DNA of 64,000 nt from Paractinoplanes ovalisporus (GTDB lineage: Bacteria; Actinomycetota; Actinomycetes; Mycobacteriales; Micromonosporaceae), in NCBI RefSeq assembly GCF_016834655.1, contig NZ_JAENHP010000005.1, forward strand, positions 372,001 to 436,000, read 5' to 3'. Positions 56,792-64,000 of the stretch are shown piece after piece (the first letter of the stretch is position 1; the number at the start of each line of letters is the position of its first letter). Below the pieces are notes generated by a model. The model was not told where the DNA came from. It saw nothing but the letters and a program-made list of their open reading frames with translations, and did not search any database. A program made the position numbers and the translations under genes.

Positions 56792-58354
56792 GTGCAGCGC
56801 CGCTCCCGTCTGGTCGTCGCCGTCCTCGCCGCGGTCCTGGCCGTTTCCGCAGGGTGCACCGTGCCCTCGTTCGCACCCAACGGGTCGGGCGAGACGCAGG
56901 CGCCCGCGACCGCCCCGTCCTCGGGGGCGAGCGGCAGCGCCGACTGGCGGCCCTGCCCCGACATCCCGCAGCAGCTCGTCGGTCAGTCCGCGCCCGGCAT
57001 GACATACGACTGTGCCGACGTGAGCGTCCCGCGCGACTGGAACAACGCCGGCAACGGCGAGACCTACTCGATCGCGATGATCCGCATCCGGTCGTCGAAG
57101 CAGCAGGGCCGCATCGGCTCGCTGCTGATCAACCCGGGCGGTCCCGGCGGCTCCGGCATCGACACGTCGGTCTACCTGTCGTTCGGCGAGGCCTTCGGCG
57201 GCCTGCCGACCGAGGTCACCAATAAGTTCGACATCATCGGCTTCGACCCGCGTGGCGTCGGCCGCTCCGACCCGGTCAAGTGCATCAGCTCGGAAGACCA
57301 GGACGAGAGCTTCGCCGCCACGCCCGACCCGGTGAGCCAGGCCGACTTCGACAAGCTGGTCGCGCTCAACAAGCGGATCGCCGGCGACTGCGCCTCCAAA
57401 TACGGCGACCAGCTGCCCTACTTCTCGACCGAGCAGGCCGCCCGCGACATGGACTCGCTGCGCACGGCCGTCGGCGACGACAAACTGACCTACCTCGGTT
57501 TCTCGTACGGAACCCTGCTCGGCGCCACGTACGCCCAGCTCTTCCCGCAGAACGTGCGGGCGCTGGTGCTCGACGGCGCGGTCGACCCCAAGCAGAACTT
57601 CGTCGAGGGCTCCGAGACCCAGGCCAAAGGCTTCGAGCGCGCGTTCACCAACTTCACCAACTGGTGCAAGGCGACGCCCGACAAGTGCCCGATCTCGGCC
57701 GACCCGCGCAAGGCGGTGACCGACGCGCTGAGCGCCGCGGCCACCAAGCCGGTGCCCGGCAGCGACGGGCGTCAGGCCACCAGCGGCTGGATCTTCGTGT
57801 CGGTGATCTCGTCGCTCTACACCGAGTCGGGCTGGGCCAAGCTGGCCGACGCGATCGCCGAACTCAAGCAGGGCAACCCCAAGGGCGTCTTCACGCTGGC
57901 CGACCAATACGCCGAGCGCAAGCCCGACGGCACCTACAGCAACCTGTTCGACGCCAACCTGGCCGTGAACTGCGCCGACACCAACGACGCGCCGAGCCTC
58001 GACGAGGTGCGCCGCCTGCAGGGCGAGTGGCGCCAGAAATACCCGCTGTTCGGGGGCGCGCTCGCGGTCGGCATGCTGCCCTGCGCGGTCTGGCAGGGCG
58101 GGCGCGACCCCTACCCGGCCGGCGCCGCCAAGGACGCCCCGCCGATCGTGGTCGTCGGCACGACCGGTGACCCGGCCACGCCGTACGAGAACACTGCCGA
58201 CCTAGCCTCGATGCTGGGCGTCGGGCATGTGCTGACCTGGGAGGGCGAGGGCCACACGGCCTACCCGAACACGCCGTGCATCGTGAACGCGGTCGACTCC
58301 TACCTCATCGATCTGAAGGTGCCGCAGGAGGGGCTGCGCTGTCCGGCAAAGTGA
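56792..58354 (+). CDS. Secreted alpha/beta hydrolase, S33 tripeptidyl aminopeptidase family
   Basis: A 520-residue exported lipoprotein-like hydrolase. The signal has RRSRLVVAVLAAVLAVSAGC with a lipobox-like cysteine, then a Ser/Ala/Thr linker. SLLINPGGPGGSGIDTSVYL, the nucleophile Ser 238 in GFSYGTLLGATYA, the C-terminal TAP-type segment with Asp 460 (GTTGDPATPYENTAD) and His 488 (EGEGHTAY) form the triad. Related enzymes release tripeptides from secreted proteins. GTG start with GAAAGG. Its end overlaps the convergent potassium channel gene by 50 bases. Confidence 0.9.
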   Translation: MQRRSRLVVAVLAAVLAVSAGCTVPSFAPNGSGETQAPATAPSSGASGSADWRPCPDIPQQLVGQSAPGMTYDCADVSVPRDWNNAGNGETYSIAMIRIRSSKQQGRIGSLLINPGGPGGSGIDTSVYLSFGEAFGGLPTEVTNKFDIIGFDPRGVGRSDPVKCISSEDQDESFAATPDPVSQADFDKLVALNKRIAGDCASKYGDQLPYFSTEQAARDMDSLRTAVGDDKLTYLGFSYGTLLGATYAQLFPQNVRALVLDGAVDPKQNFVEGSETQAKGFERAFTNFTNWCKATPDKCPISADPRKAVTDALSAAATKPVPGSDGRQATSGWIFVSVISSLYTESGWAKLADAIAELKQGNPKGVFTLADQYAERKPDGTYSNLFDANLAVNCADTNDAPSLDEVRRLQGEWRQKYPLFGGALAVGMLPCAVWQGGRDPYPAGAAKDAPPIVVVGTTGDPATPYENTADLASMLGVGHVLTWEGEGHTAYPNTPCIVNAVDSYLIDLKVPQEGLRCPAK

Positions 58355-58760
58355 CGCCGTCGCGCTCCGCCATGGCCTCGAGCAACGCCCGTACGCGGCG
58401 CAGGTTGTTCTTGAGCTCCTCCTGCTCCTCGTGGTGGAACGCGTCGGAGTCGACGATCAGCTTGCTGGCGAAGTGAGCCGTGATCAGCGGGATGACCACC
58501 AGCACCATGATCGAGATGAGCAGTCCGGCCAGCACCCGGGCCTGCCACGACGCCGGTGAGATGTCGCCGTAGCCGACGGTCGACGCGGTGACGACCGCCC
58601 ACCAGATCGCGTCGCCGACCGACTTGTCCTCGAAGAAGTGGTAGAGCACGCCGCAGACGACGATCAGGATGGCGTACGCGAGGATCAGCGTGCCCGGCGA
58701 GTTGGCCAGCCAGACGATCCCGCGATAGATCCGCTTCAGCGGCGTGAGCAGCACATGCAT
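58305..58760 (-). CDS. Two-helix potassium channel
   Basis: A 151-residue pore-only K+ channel: first membrane helix about 24-43 (LILAYAILIVVCGVLYHFF), pore helix and selectivity filter TVGYGD at 61-66, second helix about 74-100, then a short cytoplasmic helical tail (EEQEELKNNLRRVRALLEAM). It resembles KcsA/MthK-type pores without a ligand-binding domain. Overlaps the hydrolase gene at the 3' end. Confidence 0.93.
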   Translation of the reverse strand: MHVLLTPLKRIYRGIVWLANSPGTLILAYAILIVVCGVLYHFFEDKSVGDAIWWAVVTASTVGYGDISPASWQARVLAGLLISIMVLVVIPLITAHFASKLIVDSDAFHHEEQEELKNNLRRVRALLEAMAERDGVTLPDSAAPPAAPSDR

Positions 58761-58813
58761 GGCGTCATGGTGCCTGAGAGGCGCTTGCCCGCGTAGGTCC
58801 GCGCGGACATTAA

Positions 58814-58819
58814 TAGACT
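58814..58819 (+). promoter_or_regulatory. Candidate -10 box, leaderless promoter
   Basis: TAGACT lies six bases before the ATG at 58826. Confidence 0.5.
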
Positions 58820-58825
58820 GCCCCG

Positions 58826-59275
58826 ATGAAGTTCCGCACCGCCGCCCGGGCCGACGTCCCGGCCGTTCTCGCGCTGCTGGCCGACGACGAGATCAGCCGT
58901 TCCCGGGAAACCGTCACCGAGGAGGCCGACGCCGCGACCTGGTCCGCCTTCGACGAGATCGACGCCGACCCGAACAACGAACTGCTCGTGGCCGACGACG
59001 CCGGCGAGATCGTCGCGACCTGTCAGCTGACGTTCATCCCCGGCCTGAGCCGGGGCGGGGCCCGCCGCATGACCATCGAGGCCGTACGGGTGCGCACCGA
59101 CCGCCGCGGCTCCGGCCTGGGCAGCGACTTCATGGGGTTCGCGCTCGACCGGGCCCGTGAACGCGGCTGCCGCGTGGCCCAGCTGACCACCGACAAGCGC
59201 CGCGGCGACGCCCACCGCTTCTACGAACGGCTCGGCTTCGTCGCGTCGCACGAGGGCATGAAGCTAGCCCTCTGA
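58826..59275 (+). CDS. GNAT family N-acetyltransferase
   Basis: A 149-residue acetyltransferase. KFRTAARADVPAVLALLADD, MTIEAVRVRTDRRGSGLGSD with the acetyl-CoA P-loop, and TDKRRGDAHRFYERLGF-type sequence near the end are typical. Leaderless start (TAGACT six bases upstream). Ends overlapping the polymerase gene by 12 bases. Substrate unknown. Confidence 0.92.
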   Translation: MKFRTAARADVPAVLALLADDEISRSRETVTEEADAATWSAFDEIDADPNNELLVADDAGEIVATCQLTFIPGLSRGGARRMTIEAVRVRTDRRGSGLGSDFMGFALDRARERGCRVAQLTTDKRRGDAHRFYERLGFVASHEGMKLAL

Positions 59276-60319
59276 CTCCGAGGGCTCCGACGACTCCGAC
59301 GCCCAGTTCGCGGCGTTCTTGCGGCTCGGCTGCACGCGCGGCGGCTCGCCCGGCATCTTCGGGTGGTCGGGCGGGTAAGGCATGTCGCCCAGACCGTTCT
59401 TCTCGTCCCGCTCGACCCACTCCAGCAGCGGCGCCAGGTCGTGCGCGACGTCGTCAATGGCCGCGTGCGGGTCCCCGATCTCGGCGAACCGCTTCGGCAC
59501 GGTCCGCAGGTCGAAGTCGTCCGGCTCGACGTCGGGCAGCTCGTCCCACGTCACCGGGGCCGAGGCGGTGGCGCGCTCGTTGGCGCGCAGCGAGTATGCA
59601 CAGGTGATCGTGCGGTCACGGGCCATCTGGTTGAAGTCGAGGAACACCCGCTCGCCGCGCTCCTCCTTCCACCAGGCCGTCGTGATCAGCTCGGGCCGGC
59701 GCCGTTCGGCCTCGCGGGCCAGCGCGATCGCGGCCCGGCGCACCTCGACGAACGACCAGTCAGGCTTGATACGCAGGTAGATGTGCACGCCGCGGCCGCC
59801 CGACGTCTTCGGGAACCCGACCCAGCCCAGATCGTCGAGCACCTCGTGCAACACACCGGCGGTGCTCACCACATCGGCGAACGACGTGCCCGGCTGCGGG
59901 TCGAGGTCGATACGCAGCTCATCCGGGTTGTCGGGTCTGTCGCCGCGGACCGGCCACGGGTGGAAGACCACGGTGCCCATCTGCGCGGCCCACGCGACGT
60001 GCGCCAGGTCGGCCGGGCACAGCTCCACCGCCGTACGCATGCTGGGGAACTTGATCTGTGCCGTCTGGATCCAGTCCGGAACGCCGCGGGTGGGGATGCG
60101 CTTCTGGAAGAACGCCTCGCCCTCGATGCCGTCGGGAAACCGCTGCAACGTGGTCGGCCGGTTGTGCAGCGCACGCATGATCCCGTCGCCGACCGACCGG
60201 TAGTAGTCGAACACGTCCCGCTTGGTGTAGCCCTTCCGCGGGAAGACAATCTTGTCAGGGCTGCTGAGCCGCACCTGATGGCCGGCGATCTCGATCTCTT
60301 CGGCGGGCGCTTTCGGCAT
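59264..60319 (-). CDS. LigD-type polymerase (PolD/primase-polymerase) domain protein
   Basis: A 351-residue stand-alone archaeo-eukaryotic primase-like polymerase. IVFPRKGYTKRDVFDYYRSV at the N-terminus, the metal-binding Asp 138 and Asp 140 (RIDLDPQ), and FPKTSGGRGVHIYL with His 179 match LigD polymerase and mycobacterial PolD proteins, which fill gaps in end-joining and repair. The ligase is encoded separately (LigC, 55659-56726). The ATG at 60319 has TATGGT six bases upstream; the frame open to 60574 is not supported. C-terminus is Pro/Ser-rich. Confidence 0.93.
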   Translation of the reverse strand: MPKAPAEEIEIAGHQVRLSSPDKIVFPRKGYTKRDVFDYYRSVGDGIMRALHNRPTTLQRFPDGIEGEAFFQKRIPTRGVPDWIQTAQIKFPSMRTAVELCPADLAHVAWAAQMGTVVFHPWPVRGDRPDNPDELRIDLDPQPGTSFADVVSTAGVLHEVLDDLGWVGFPKTSGGRGVHIYLRIKPDWSFVEVRRAAIALAREAERRRPELITTAWWKEERGERVFLDFNQMARDRTITCAYSLRANERATASAPVTWDELPDVEPDDFDLRTVPKRFAEIGDPHAAIDDVAHDLAPLLEWVERDEKNGLGDMPYPPDHPKMPGEPPRVQPSRKNAANWASESSEPSESEG

Positions 60320-60325
60320 GCACCG

Positions 60326-60331
60326 ACCATA
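60326..60331 (-). promoter_or_regulatory. Candidate -10 box, leaderless promoter of the polymerase gene
   Basis: TATGGT on the minus strand, six bases before the ATG at 60319. Confidence 0.5.
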
Positions 60332-60570
60332 AGCCCTGTCCGGCGCCCTGGTGATCCCCGAAGCCGCGCCCGAGCCGTCATTTACCCGGGCGTTCGTTCC
60401 ACCCGAGCTGTCGTTCCCTACGTGCGAAGCTTCGTTCCCGGGCGTCCGTTCCATGCCTAGCTTCGTTCCCGGACGTGCGTGACGTCGTATCCGGCGTCTT
60501 CCAGCGTGCCTGGCGTCGTTCCGGGCGTGCGGCTTCGTTCCCGATGTCGTTCGCCCGGTCGTCGCTGCGC

Positions 60571-60760
60571 TCAAGACCTGGATGTGGGTAGCTGTGGCTC
60601 CTGCTCAGGCCGCCAAACCTGAAGATCAAGTGCAGGATGTCCCGGCTGGGTGGTGGGTGACGGACCGTCGCTCCCGCGGGGACCGCGGCGGCTTTCGCTG
60701 GCCGCTGGCGCGTCCAGAACGCGAAACCCACCACGGCGACGTGCGTGAGCGGTCGCGCTC
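60571..60760 (+). repeat. Dispersed repeat R1, copy B
   Basis: Close to copies A and C. The block from gaagatcaagtgcaggatgt through cgtgcgtgagcggtcgcg is nearly identical to copy A. It is followed, 260 bases on, by R2. Confidence 0.85.
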
Positions 60761-61018
60761 CCAAAGACCAACCCCGATCAGGTCACGCTTCGGTTTGGTA
60801 GCGGGCGTGCAGGGGCCACTCGTCGTCGCTTGCGGCCACCCCCAGACGACTCGGAGGCGCGCCAGGGTGAGTCCCGACCAGGCCGGCTTCGGAGCGTTGC
60901 CAGAAACGCGCACCCCGACCAGGCCGTGCGCCAAGCACTGTTGCCGGCGCTTCAGCTGTAGCCGCCCTGTCAGATCGCGCTGACCGTCCTGCCGCAGCTC
61001 TTGACCACCCCAGCTCTT

Positions 61019-61087
61019 CCCCACCCCGGTCACTGGGTGGGGCGAGTTAAGCAGGCGGGTATGACACTTTCCCGCCGTCGTCCACAA
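61019..61087 (+). repeat. Inverted repeat R2, left copy
   Basis: Bases 61020-61061 are an exact reverse complement of 63121-63162 (42 nt); similarity extends to 61087 with mismatches. The repeat itself can fold (CCCCACCC facing GGGTGGGG, 61019-61042). Confidence 0.9.
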
Positions 61088-61455
61088 CCCGCTACTTCCC
61101 CTTGTCCTACAACCCGCTACCTCTTCAGCGCCGTCAGCCCAGACGCGCTGACCTCCGGCAGCGGTGTCGTTGCAGTGCCGGATGGGGTGATCGGACGCGC
61201 GCCGGAGCTCGCAAGCGGCCTCGGCGCTGAATGAGGGCTGAGGTGGCTGGGCCGTGTGGGTGGCGGACTGTTGTGTGGATTCGAGGCGCCGCACTGTCGT
61301 CGGGCCTGGACGCGAGGTCGTGCCCGGCGAACACCCCTGCTGAGCCGGGCCGCCCAGCCCGGCCGTGACGCCGAGCTCACCGGGCCTTCAGCCGGGCGCG
61401 TGGTCGGGGTGGCCGACCAGCACCCGGGTGGGCGCCGGCCGTGGGATGACCGCTG

Positions 61456-61866
61456 TTACGCGTTCTTCGGGTCGAGCTTGATCGAGAGGCTGTTGACGCA
61501 GTGCCGGGTGTTCTTGGCCGTCAGGTGCTCGCCGCGGAAGACGTGGCCCAGGTGGGAGTCGCAGTTGGCGCAGCGGATCTCGGTGCGGACCATGCCGTGG
61601 GAGTAGTCGTCGATCTCCTTGACGGCGCCGGGGATGGCGTCGTCGAAGGACGGCCAGCCGCAGTTCGAGTCGAACTTGTCGCCGCTGGGGTAGAGGGCGG
61701 CGCCGCAGGCCCGGCAGTTGTACATGCCCTCGGTCTTGGTGCTGACGTATTCGCCGGACCAGGGCGCCTCGGTGCCGGCCTGACGCAGAACCCGGAACTC
61801 GTCGGGGGAGAGGCGTACGCGCCACTGTTCCTCGGTGGTGGGCAGGGTGGATTCGTTGGTCGCCAT
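61456..61866 (-). CDS. msrB: Peptide-methionine (R)-S-oxide reductase
   Basis: A 136-residue MsrB that repairs the R form of methionine sulfoxide in proteins. Zinc cysteines are in YNCRACGAALY and CANCDSHLGHVF; the catalytic Cys is in RHCVNSLSI near the C-terminus, with CGWPSFDDAI in the substrate site. Complete and normal in length. It lies inside the segment flanked by the R2 inverted repeats and is divergent from the PH-like gene. Confidence 0.96.
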   Translation of the reverse strand: MATNESTLPTTEEQWRVRLSPDEFRVLRQAGTEAPWSGEYVSTKTEGMYNCRACGAALYPSGDKFDSNCGWPSFDDAIPGAVKEIDDYSHGMVRTEIRCANCDSHLGHVFRGEHLTAKNTRHCVNSLSIKLDPKNA

Positions 61867-61930
61867 ACATCAAAGGTACGACGCACCGGGGGTGCGGCCG
61901 GGGTGGTCGCCGTCACCGTTGAACCAGGGC

Positions 61931-62416
61931 ATGGAAGATGTGTCGCCGGCCACTTTCAGGCCCACCTCGCAGCAGGCTCTCGGACGAGGGCTCTACCTCG
62001 GTTCACTCGTGGCAGTGGGGGTGACGCTGCTGGCCGCCATGCTCACCCTGACCGGCTTCATCGAGCCGCCGCGGGGCGTGACCTGGGCGGCCATGTCACT
62101 GGTGCCGCCGCTGGGCGGGGCGATGGTGGGCATCCTGGCCGGTCGGGTCACCGGCACTCAGATCAGTGCGCGCGGGATCCGTACGCGGTCCGTCTTCAAC
62201 GGTGACGTGGCGCCCTGGGACGAGGTGGTCGACCTGCGGGCCGAGCGGCGTGGGGCACGGACCGTCGTCTCTGTCTATCTGAACTCGGGCGCAAGTGTGC
62301 AGCTCCAGGCCCCGTACAGCGGCGAGCTCTTCGCCTCCGACCCTCGATTCGAGGGCAAAATGTTCGCTTTGTCCCATCTGTGGCGGAGTCACCGTTTCGG
62401 TGGTCTTCCGGGATGA
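61931..62416 (+). CDS. Membrane protein with PH-like domain
   Basis: A 161-residue protein: two membrane helices (about 22-44 and 52-72, YLGSLVAVGVTLLAAMLTLT and VPPLGGAMVGILAG) followed by a soluble domain whose ISARGIRTRSVFNGDVAPWD and TVVSVYLNSGASVQLQAPY resemble the actinobacterial PH/DUF-type domains behind two helices. The ATG at 61931 is used; a GTG at 61940 is possible. Function unknown. Confidence 0.75.
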   Translation: MEDVSPATFRPTSQQALGRGLYLGSLVAVGVTLLAAMLTLTGFIEPPRGVTWAAMSLVPPLGGAMVGILAGRVTGTQISARGIRTRSVFNGDVAPWDEVVDLRAERRGARTVVSVYLNSGASVQLQAPYSGELFASDPRFEGKMFALSHLWRSHRFGGLPG

Positions 62417-62511
62417 TGACCCGCCGAGGGGGCTTAACGGGTAAATCGGGCAATTGCCGCTAAGCTCCCCTCCGGACCTGGAAACACCGGAACAGGAATG
62501 GATAACTCCTC

Positions 62512-63045
62512 ATGAGCACAATTCGCCGGATCATCGCCGTCGGACTGCCCGCCGCCGGCCTGACCGCCGCTCTCGCGCTGGGTGTGTCCCCGGCCCTGGC
62601 CACGTCGGCCACCGTCGACCCGGCCGCGATGCCGGTCGTCGCCGCTACCGGCTACGGCACCCCGGACGCCACCGACGACGACGAGCCGACCCGCGGGCAG
62701 GGCGGTTACGGCACGCCGGGCGCCACCACGGCGACCCCGGACGAGTCGCCCGACACGGACACGCCGGACACCGACACCCCGGACACCGACACGCCGACCC
62801 GGGGCAACCCCGGCTACGGCCCGACGCCGACCGCCAGCGTCGACACGGTTCCGCCGGGTGTCAGCCCGACCACCAGCAGCCCGGGCGTGGCCCCGGCGAC
62901 CACGACCCCCGGCGGCGGCGTGAGCCCGGCCGGAGCGCTCCCGGTCACCGGTACGCCGATGGCCGCGATCGTCTCGATGGGTGCCCTGCTGGTCGCCGCG
63001 GGTGCGGCGTCGGTCTGGTACACGCGTCGCCGCCGCAGCGCCTGA
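62512..63045 (+). CDS. LPXTG-anchored surface protein, Thr/Pro-rich
   Basis: A 177-residue exported protein. Signal peptide about 1-30 (VGLPAAGLTAALALGVSPALA), then a low-complexity extracellular part with YGTPDATDDDEPTRGQGGYG and DTPD repeats, and a sorting signal LPVTG (143-147), a hydrophobic stretch and Arg-rich tail (RRRRSA). It would be anchored to the cell wall by a sortase, none of which is in this window. Probable stalk or adhesin; no enzymatic domain. A strong terminator follows. Confidence 0.88.
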   Translation: MSTIRRIIAVGLPAAGLTAALALGVSPALATSATVDPAAMPVVAATGYGTPDATDDDEPTRGQGGYGTPGATTATPDESPDTDTPDTDTPDTDTPTRGNPGYGPTPTASVDTVPPGVSPTTSSPGVAPATTTPGGGVSPAGALPVTGTPMAAIVSMGALLVAAGAASVWYTRRRRSA

Positions 63046-63058
63046 CGCATCTTCCACT

Positions 63059-63098
63059 AACGAAAGCCGCCCGGAACCCGGGCGGCTTTCGTTTTTGT
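63059..63098 (+). terminator. Rho-independent terminator
   Basis: AACGAAAGCCGCCCGG (63059-63074) pairs with CCGGGCGGCTTTCGTT (63078-63093), followed by T residues (TTTT). Ends the surface protein gene; the strongest classic terminator in the window. Confidence 0.95.
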
Positions 63099-63162
63099 GG
63101 ACAGCCACCGGAAAACGTCGTACCCGCCTGCTTAACTCGCCCCACCCAGTGACCGGGGTGGG
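63096..63162 (-). repeat. Inverted repeat R2, right copy
   Basis: Reverse complement of 61019-61087; bases 63121-63162 match the left copy perfectly over 42 nt. It starts just after the terminator and leads into the 44-bp array. Confidence 0.9.
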
Positions 63163-63360
63163 TTTTGTTCTGAGAGCGCGACCTGATCACGCGCTGCCGG
63201 GGTGGGTTTTGTTTTGAGAGCGCGACCTGATCACGCGCTGCCGGGGTGGGGTTTGTTTTGAGAGCGCGACCTGATCACGCGCCGCCGGGGTGGGGCTTGT
63301 TTTGAGAGCGCGACCTGATCACGCGCCGCCGGGGTGGGGGTTCGGTTTGGAGAGCGCAAC
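63155..63360. repeat. 44-bp tandem repeat array
   Basis: The unit with gagagcgcgacctgatcacg and ccggggtggg repeats at 63172, 63216, 63260 and 63304 (period 44), then with more changes to about 63500. No spacers. Its start, ccggggtggg, is the end of R2, so it may have grown from that edge. Confidence 0.9.
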
Positions 63361-63488
63361 CCGCTCACGTGCGTCACGGGTGCGGTTCGCTTGGGAGGGC
63401 GGGCAACCCGCTCACGCGCTTGCCGTGGCCGGGCTTGTTCTTGGGGGTGCAGCCACACACGCGCGTCGCCGGGGTTGGGGTTTGGTTT

Positions 63489-63694
63489 GAGCGCGACCGC
63501 TCACGCACGTCGCCGTGGCGGGTTTCGCGTTCTGGACGCGCCAGCGGCCAGCGAAAGCCACCGCGGCCCCCGCGGGAGCGACGGTCCGCCACCCACCACT
63601 CAGCCGGGACATCATGAATTTGATCTTCGGGTTTGGCGGCCTGGGCAGGAGCGACGGCCACCCACCACCCAGCCGGGACATCCGGATCTTGGTC
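63489..63694 (-). repeat. Dispersed repeat R1, copy C (inverted)
   Basis: Reverse complement of the A and B family, including the block ending at cgtgcgtgagcggt. It has the two internal units of copy A. It touches the stop codon of the dGTPase gene. Confidence 0.85.
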
Positions 63695-64000
63695 TTAAAG
63701 CACGAACGCATCCGTCCAGAGTTGGCGACTCTTGCCGGACAACGCCTGCATCAGCCCCACTGCCTGATTGTCGGTCAGGCCGGCCACGAAGTCGATCACG
63801 GCACGCCCGCGGGCCCGTTTGAGCAGGTCCGGCGTGTCGTCGGGCAGCTCGGCCTCGGCCAGCTCGACCAGGTCACGCAGGCGGCTCGGGATCCGCTCCA
63901 CCTCGTCGGGGTCGGTGAGCCAGGCCAGCAGCGCGTCGACCAGCGAAGCGACCAGGCGGCCCTGGCCCCGCTGGTGCAGCGCGAGGTCGGGCCGGGCCAG
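63695..64000 (-). CDS. dgt: Deoxyguanosinetriphosphate triphosphohydrolase family protein, C-terminal part
   Basis: The last 101 residues of a gene that continues beyond the right edge. LHQRGQGRLVASLVDALLAW and RARGRAVIDFVAGLTDNQAV match the C-terminal helices of dGTPase-like HD-domain enzymes, which hydrolyse dNTPs. The catalytic HD part is outside the window. The stop codon (TAA at 63695-63697) abuts dispersed repeat copy C. Confidence 0.75.
   Translation of the reverse strand: MARPDLALHQRGQGRLVASLVDALLAWLTDPDEVERIPSRLRDLVELAEAELPDDTPDLLKRARGRAVIDFVAGLTDNQAVGLMQALSGKSRQLWTDAFVL

Larger units (their letters stand above)
60320..61455. other. Gene-free stretch between the polymerase gene and msrB
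   Basis: About 1.1 kb. It holds degenerate cgttcc/cttcgttcccg-type repeats (60380-60560), dispersed repeat R1 copy B (60571-60760) and the inverted repeat R2 with its hairpin (61019-61087). Several open frames exist but none has a start with support or any family match. Confidence 0.65.
63046..63694. other. Gene-free stretch between the LPXTG gene and the dGTPase gene
   Basis: Holds the terminator, R2, the 44-bp array and R1 copy C. No gene. Confidence 0.7.

Noticed and set aside
1..64000. tRNA, rRNA and insertion-sequence genes
   Set aside because: I looked for TPsiC-arm-like motifs, transposase motifs and long terminal repeats and saw nothing convincing, though a dedicated search was not possible.

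Overview
The window is very GC-rich actinobacterial chromosome. Gene content and order (principal sigma factor next to DUF7455, DUF4193, dut, DUF3710, OB-fold, DUF3159, paired TrkA proteins, TRAM methyltransferase, dxs, RNase D, DUF3000, hemE, protoporphyrinogen oxidase, hemQ) are typical of Micromonosporaceae, and I would guess an Actinoplanes-like organism. This is inferred from gene families, not from a marker gene. I saw no rRNA, tRNA, transposase or CRISPR array.

Layout. 1-0.5 kb: the first codons of a phosphotransferase behind a 30-bp minisatellite. 0.5-6.6 kb: a small acidic protein, an FtsX-type ABC exporter, and a divergent NarL-type two-component system. 6.6-13.5 kb: HhH-GPD repair protein, DUF3099, pseudouridine catabolism pair (psuG plus a PfkB kinase), DUF3039, a TRIC-type membrane protein, an SF2 helicase, and a membrane protein/Xre operon with twin palindromic operators. 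13.5-30.5 kb: housekeeping block with sigA, an inositol monophosphatase, dut, small DUF proteins, K+ uptake regulators, an APC transporter, an rRNA/tRNA methyltransferase, a Tat-exported carbonic anhydrase, folD and dxs. 30.6-36.6 kb: three paralogous membrane-anchored beta-propeller proteins followed by an OmpR-type two-component system. 36.6-42.1 kb: DUF2637 protein, Pro/Gln-rich membrane protein, and the fadB/fadA beta-oxidation pair. 42.1-43.1 kb: a repeat-rich intergenic region with a tiny zinc-ribbon gene. 43.1-52.5 kb: RNase D, HtrA-like protease, heme genes (hemE, hemG/Y, hemQ), acetyltransferase, CBM48 protein, thyA-folA. 52.6-60.3 kb: glycosyltransferase, a HipA-like kinase/DUF3037 operon, LigC ligase, secreted S33 hydrolase, K+ channel, GNAT, LigD-type polymerase. 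60.3-64 kb: a repeat-rich region holding msrB, a PH-like membrane protein, an LPXTG surface protein and the 3' end of a dGTPase gene.

Three themes run through the window. First, many genes (at least eleven) have a TANNNT-like -10 box exactly six bases before the start codon, which predicts leaderless transcripts. Second, GC-rich minisatellites are common, both between genes and as in-frame insertions inside conserved enzymes (histidine kinase, inositol monophosphatase, HemQ). Third, a ~200-bp dispersed repeat occurs three times, and two of its copies, with a perfect 42-nt inverted repeat, bracket a ~2 kb three-gene segment at the right end.

Most notable candidates for new biology are the beta-propeller triplet with its conserved CX4C and CX8C cysteines and adjacent two-component system, the HipA-like kinase/DUF3037/183-aa operon, and the dispersed repeat family.
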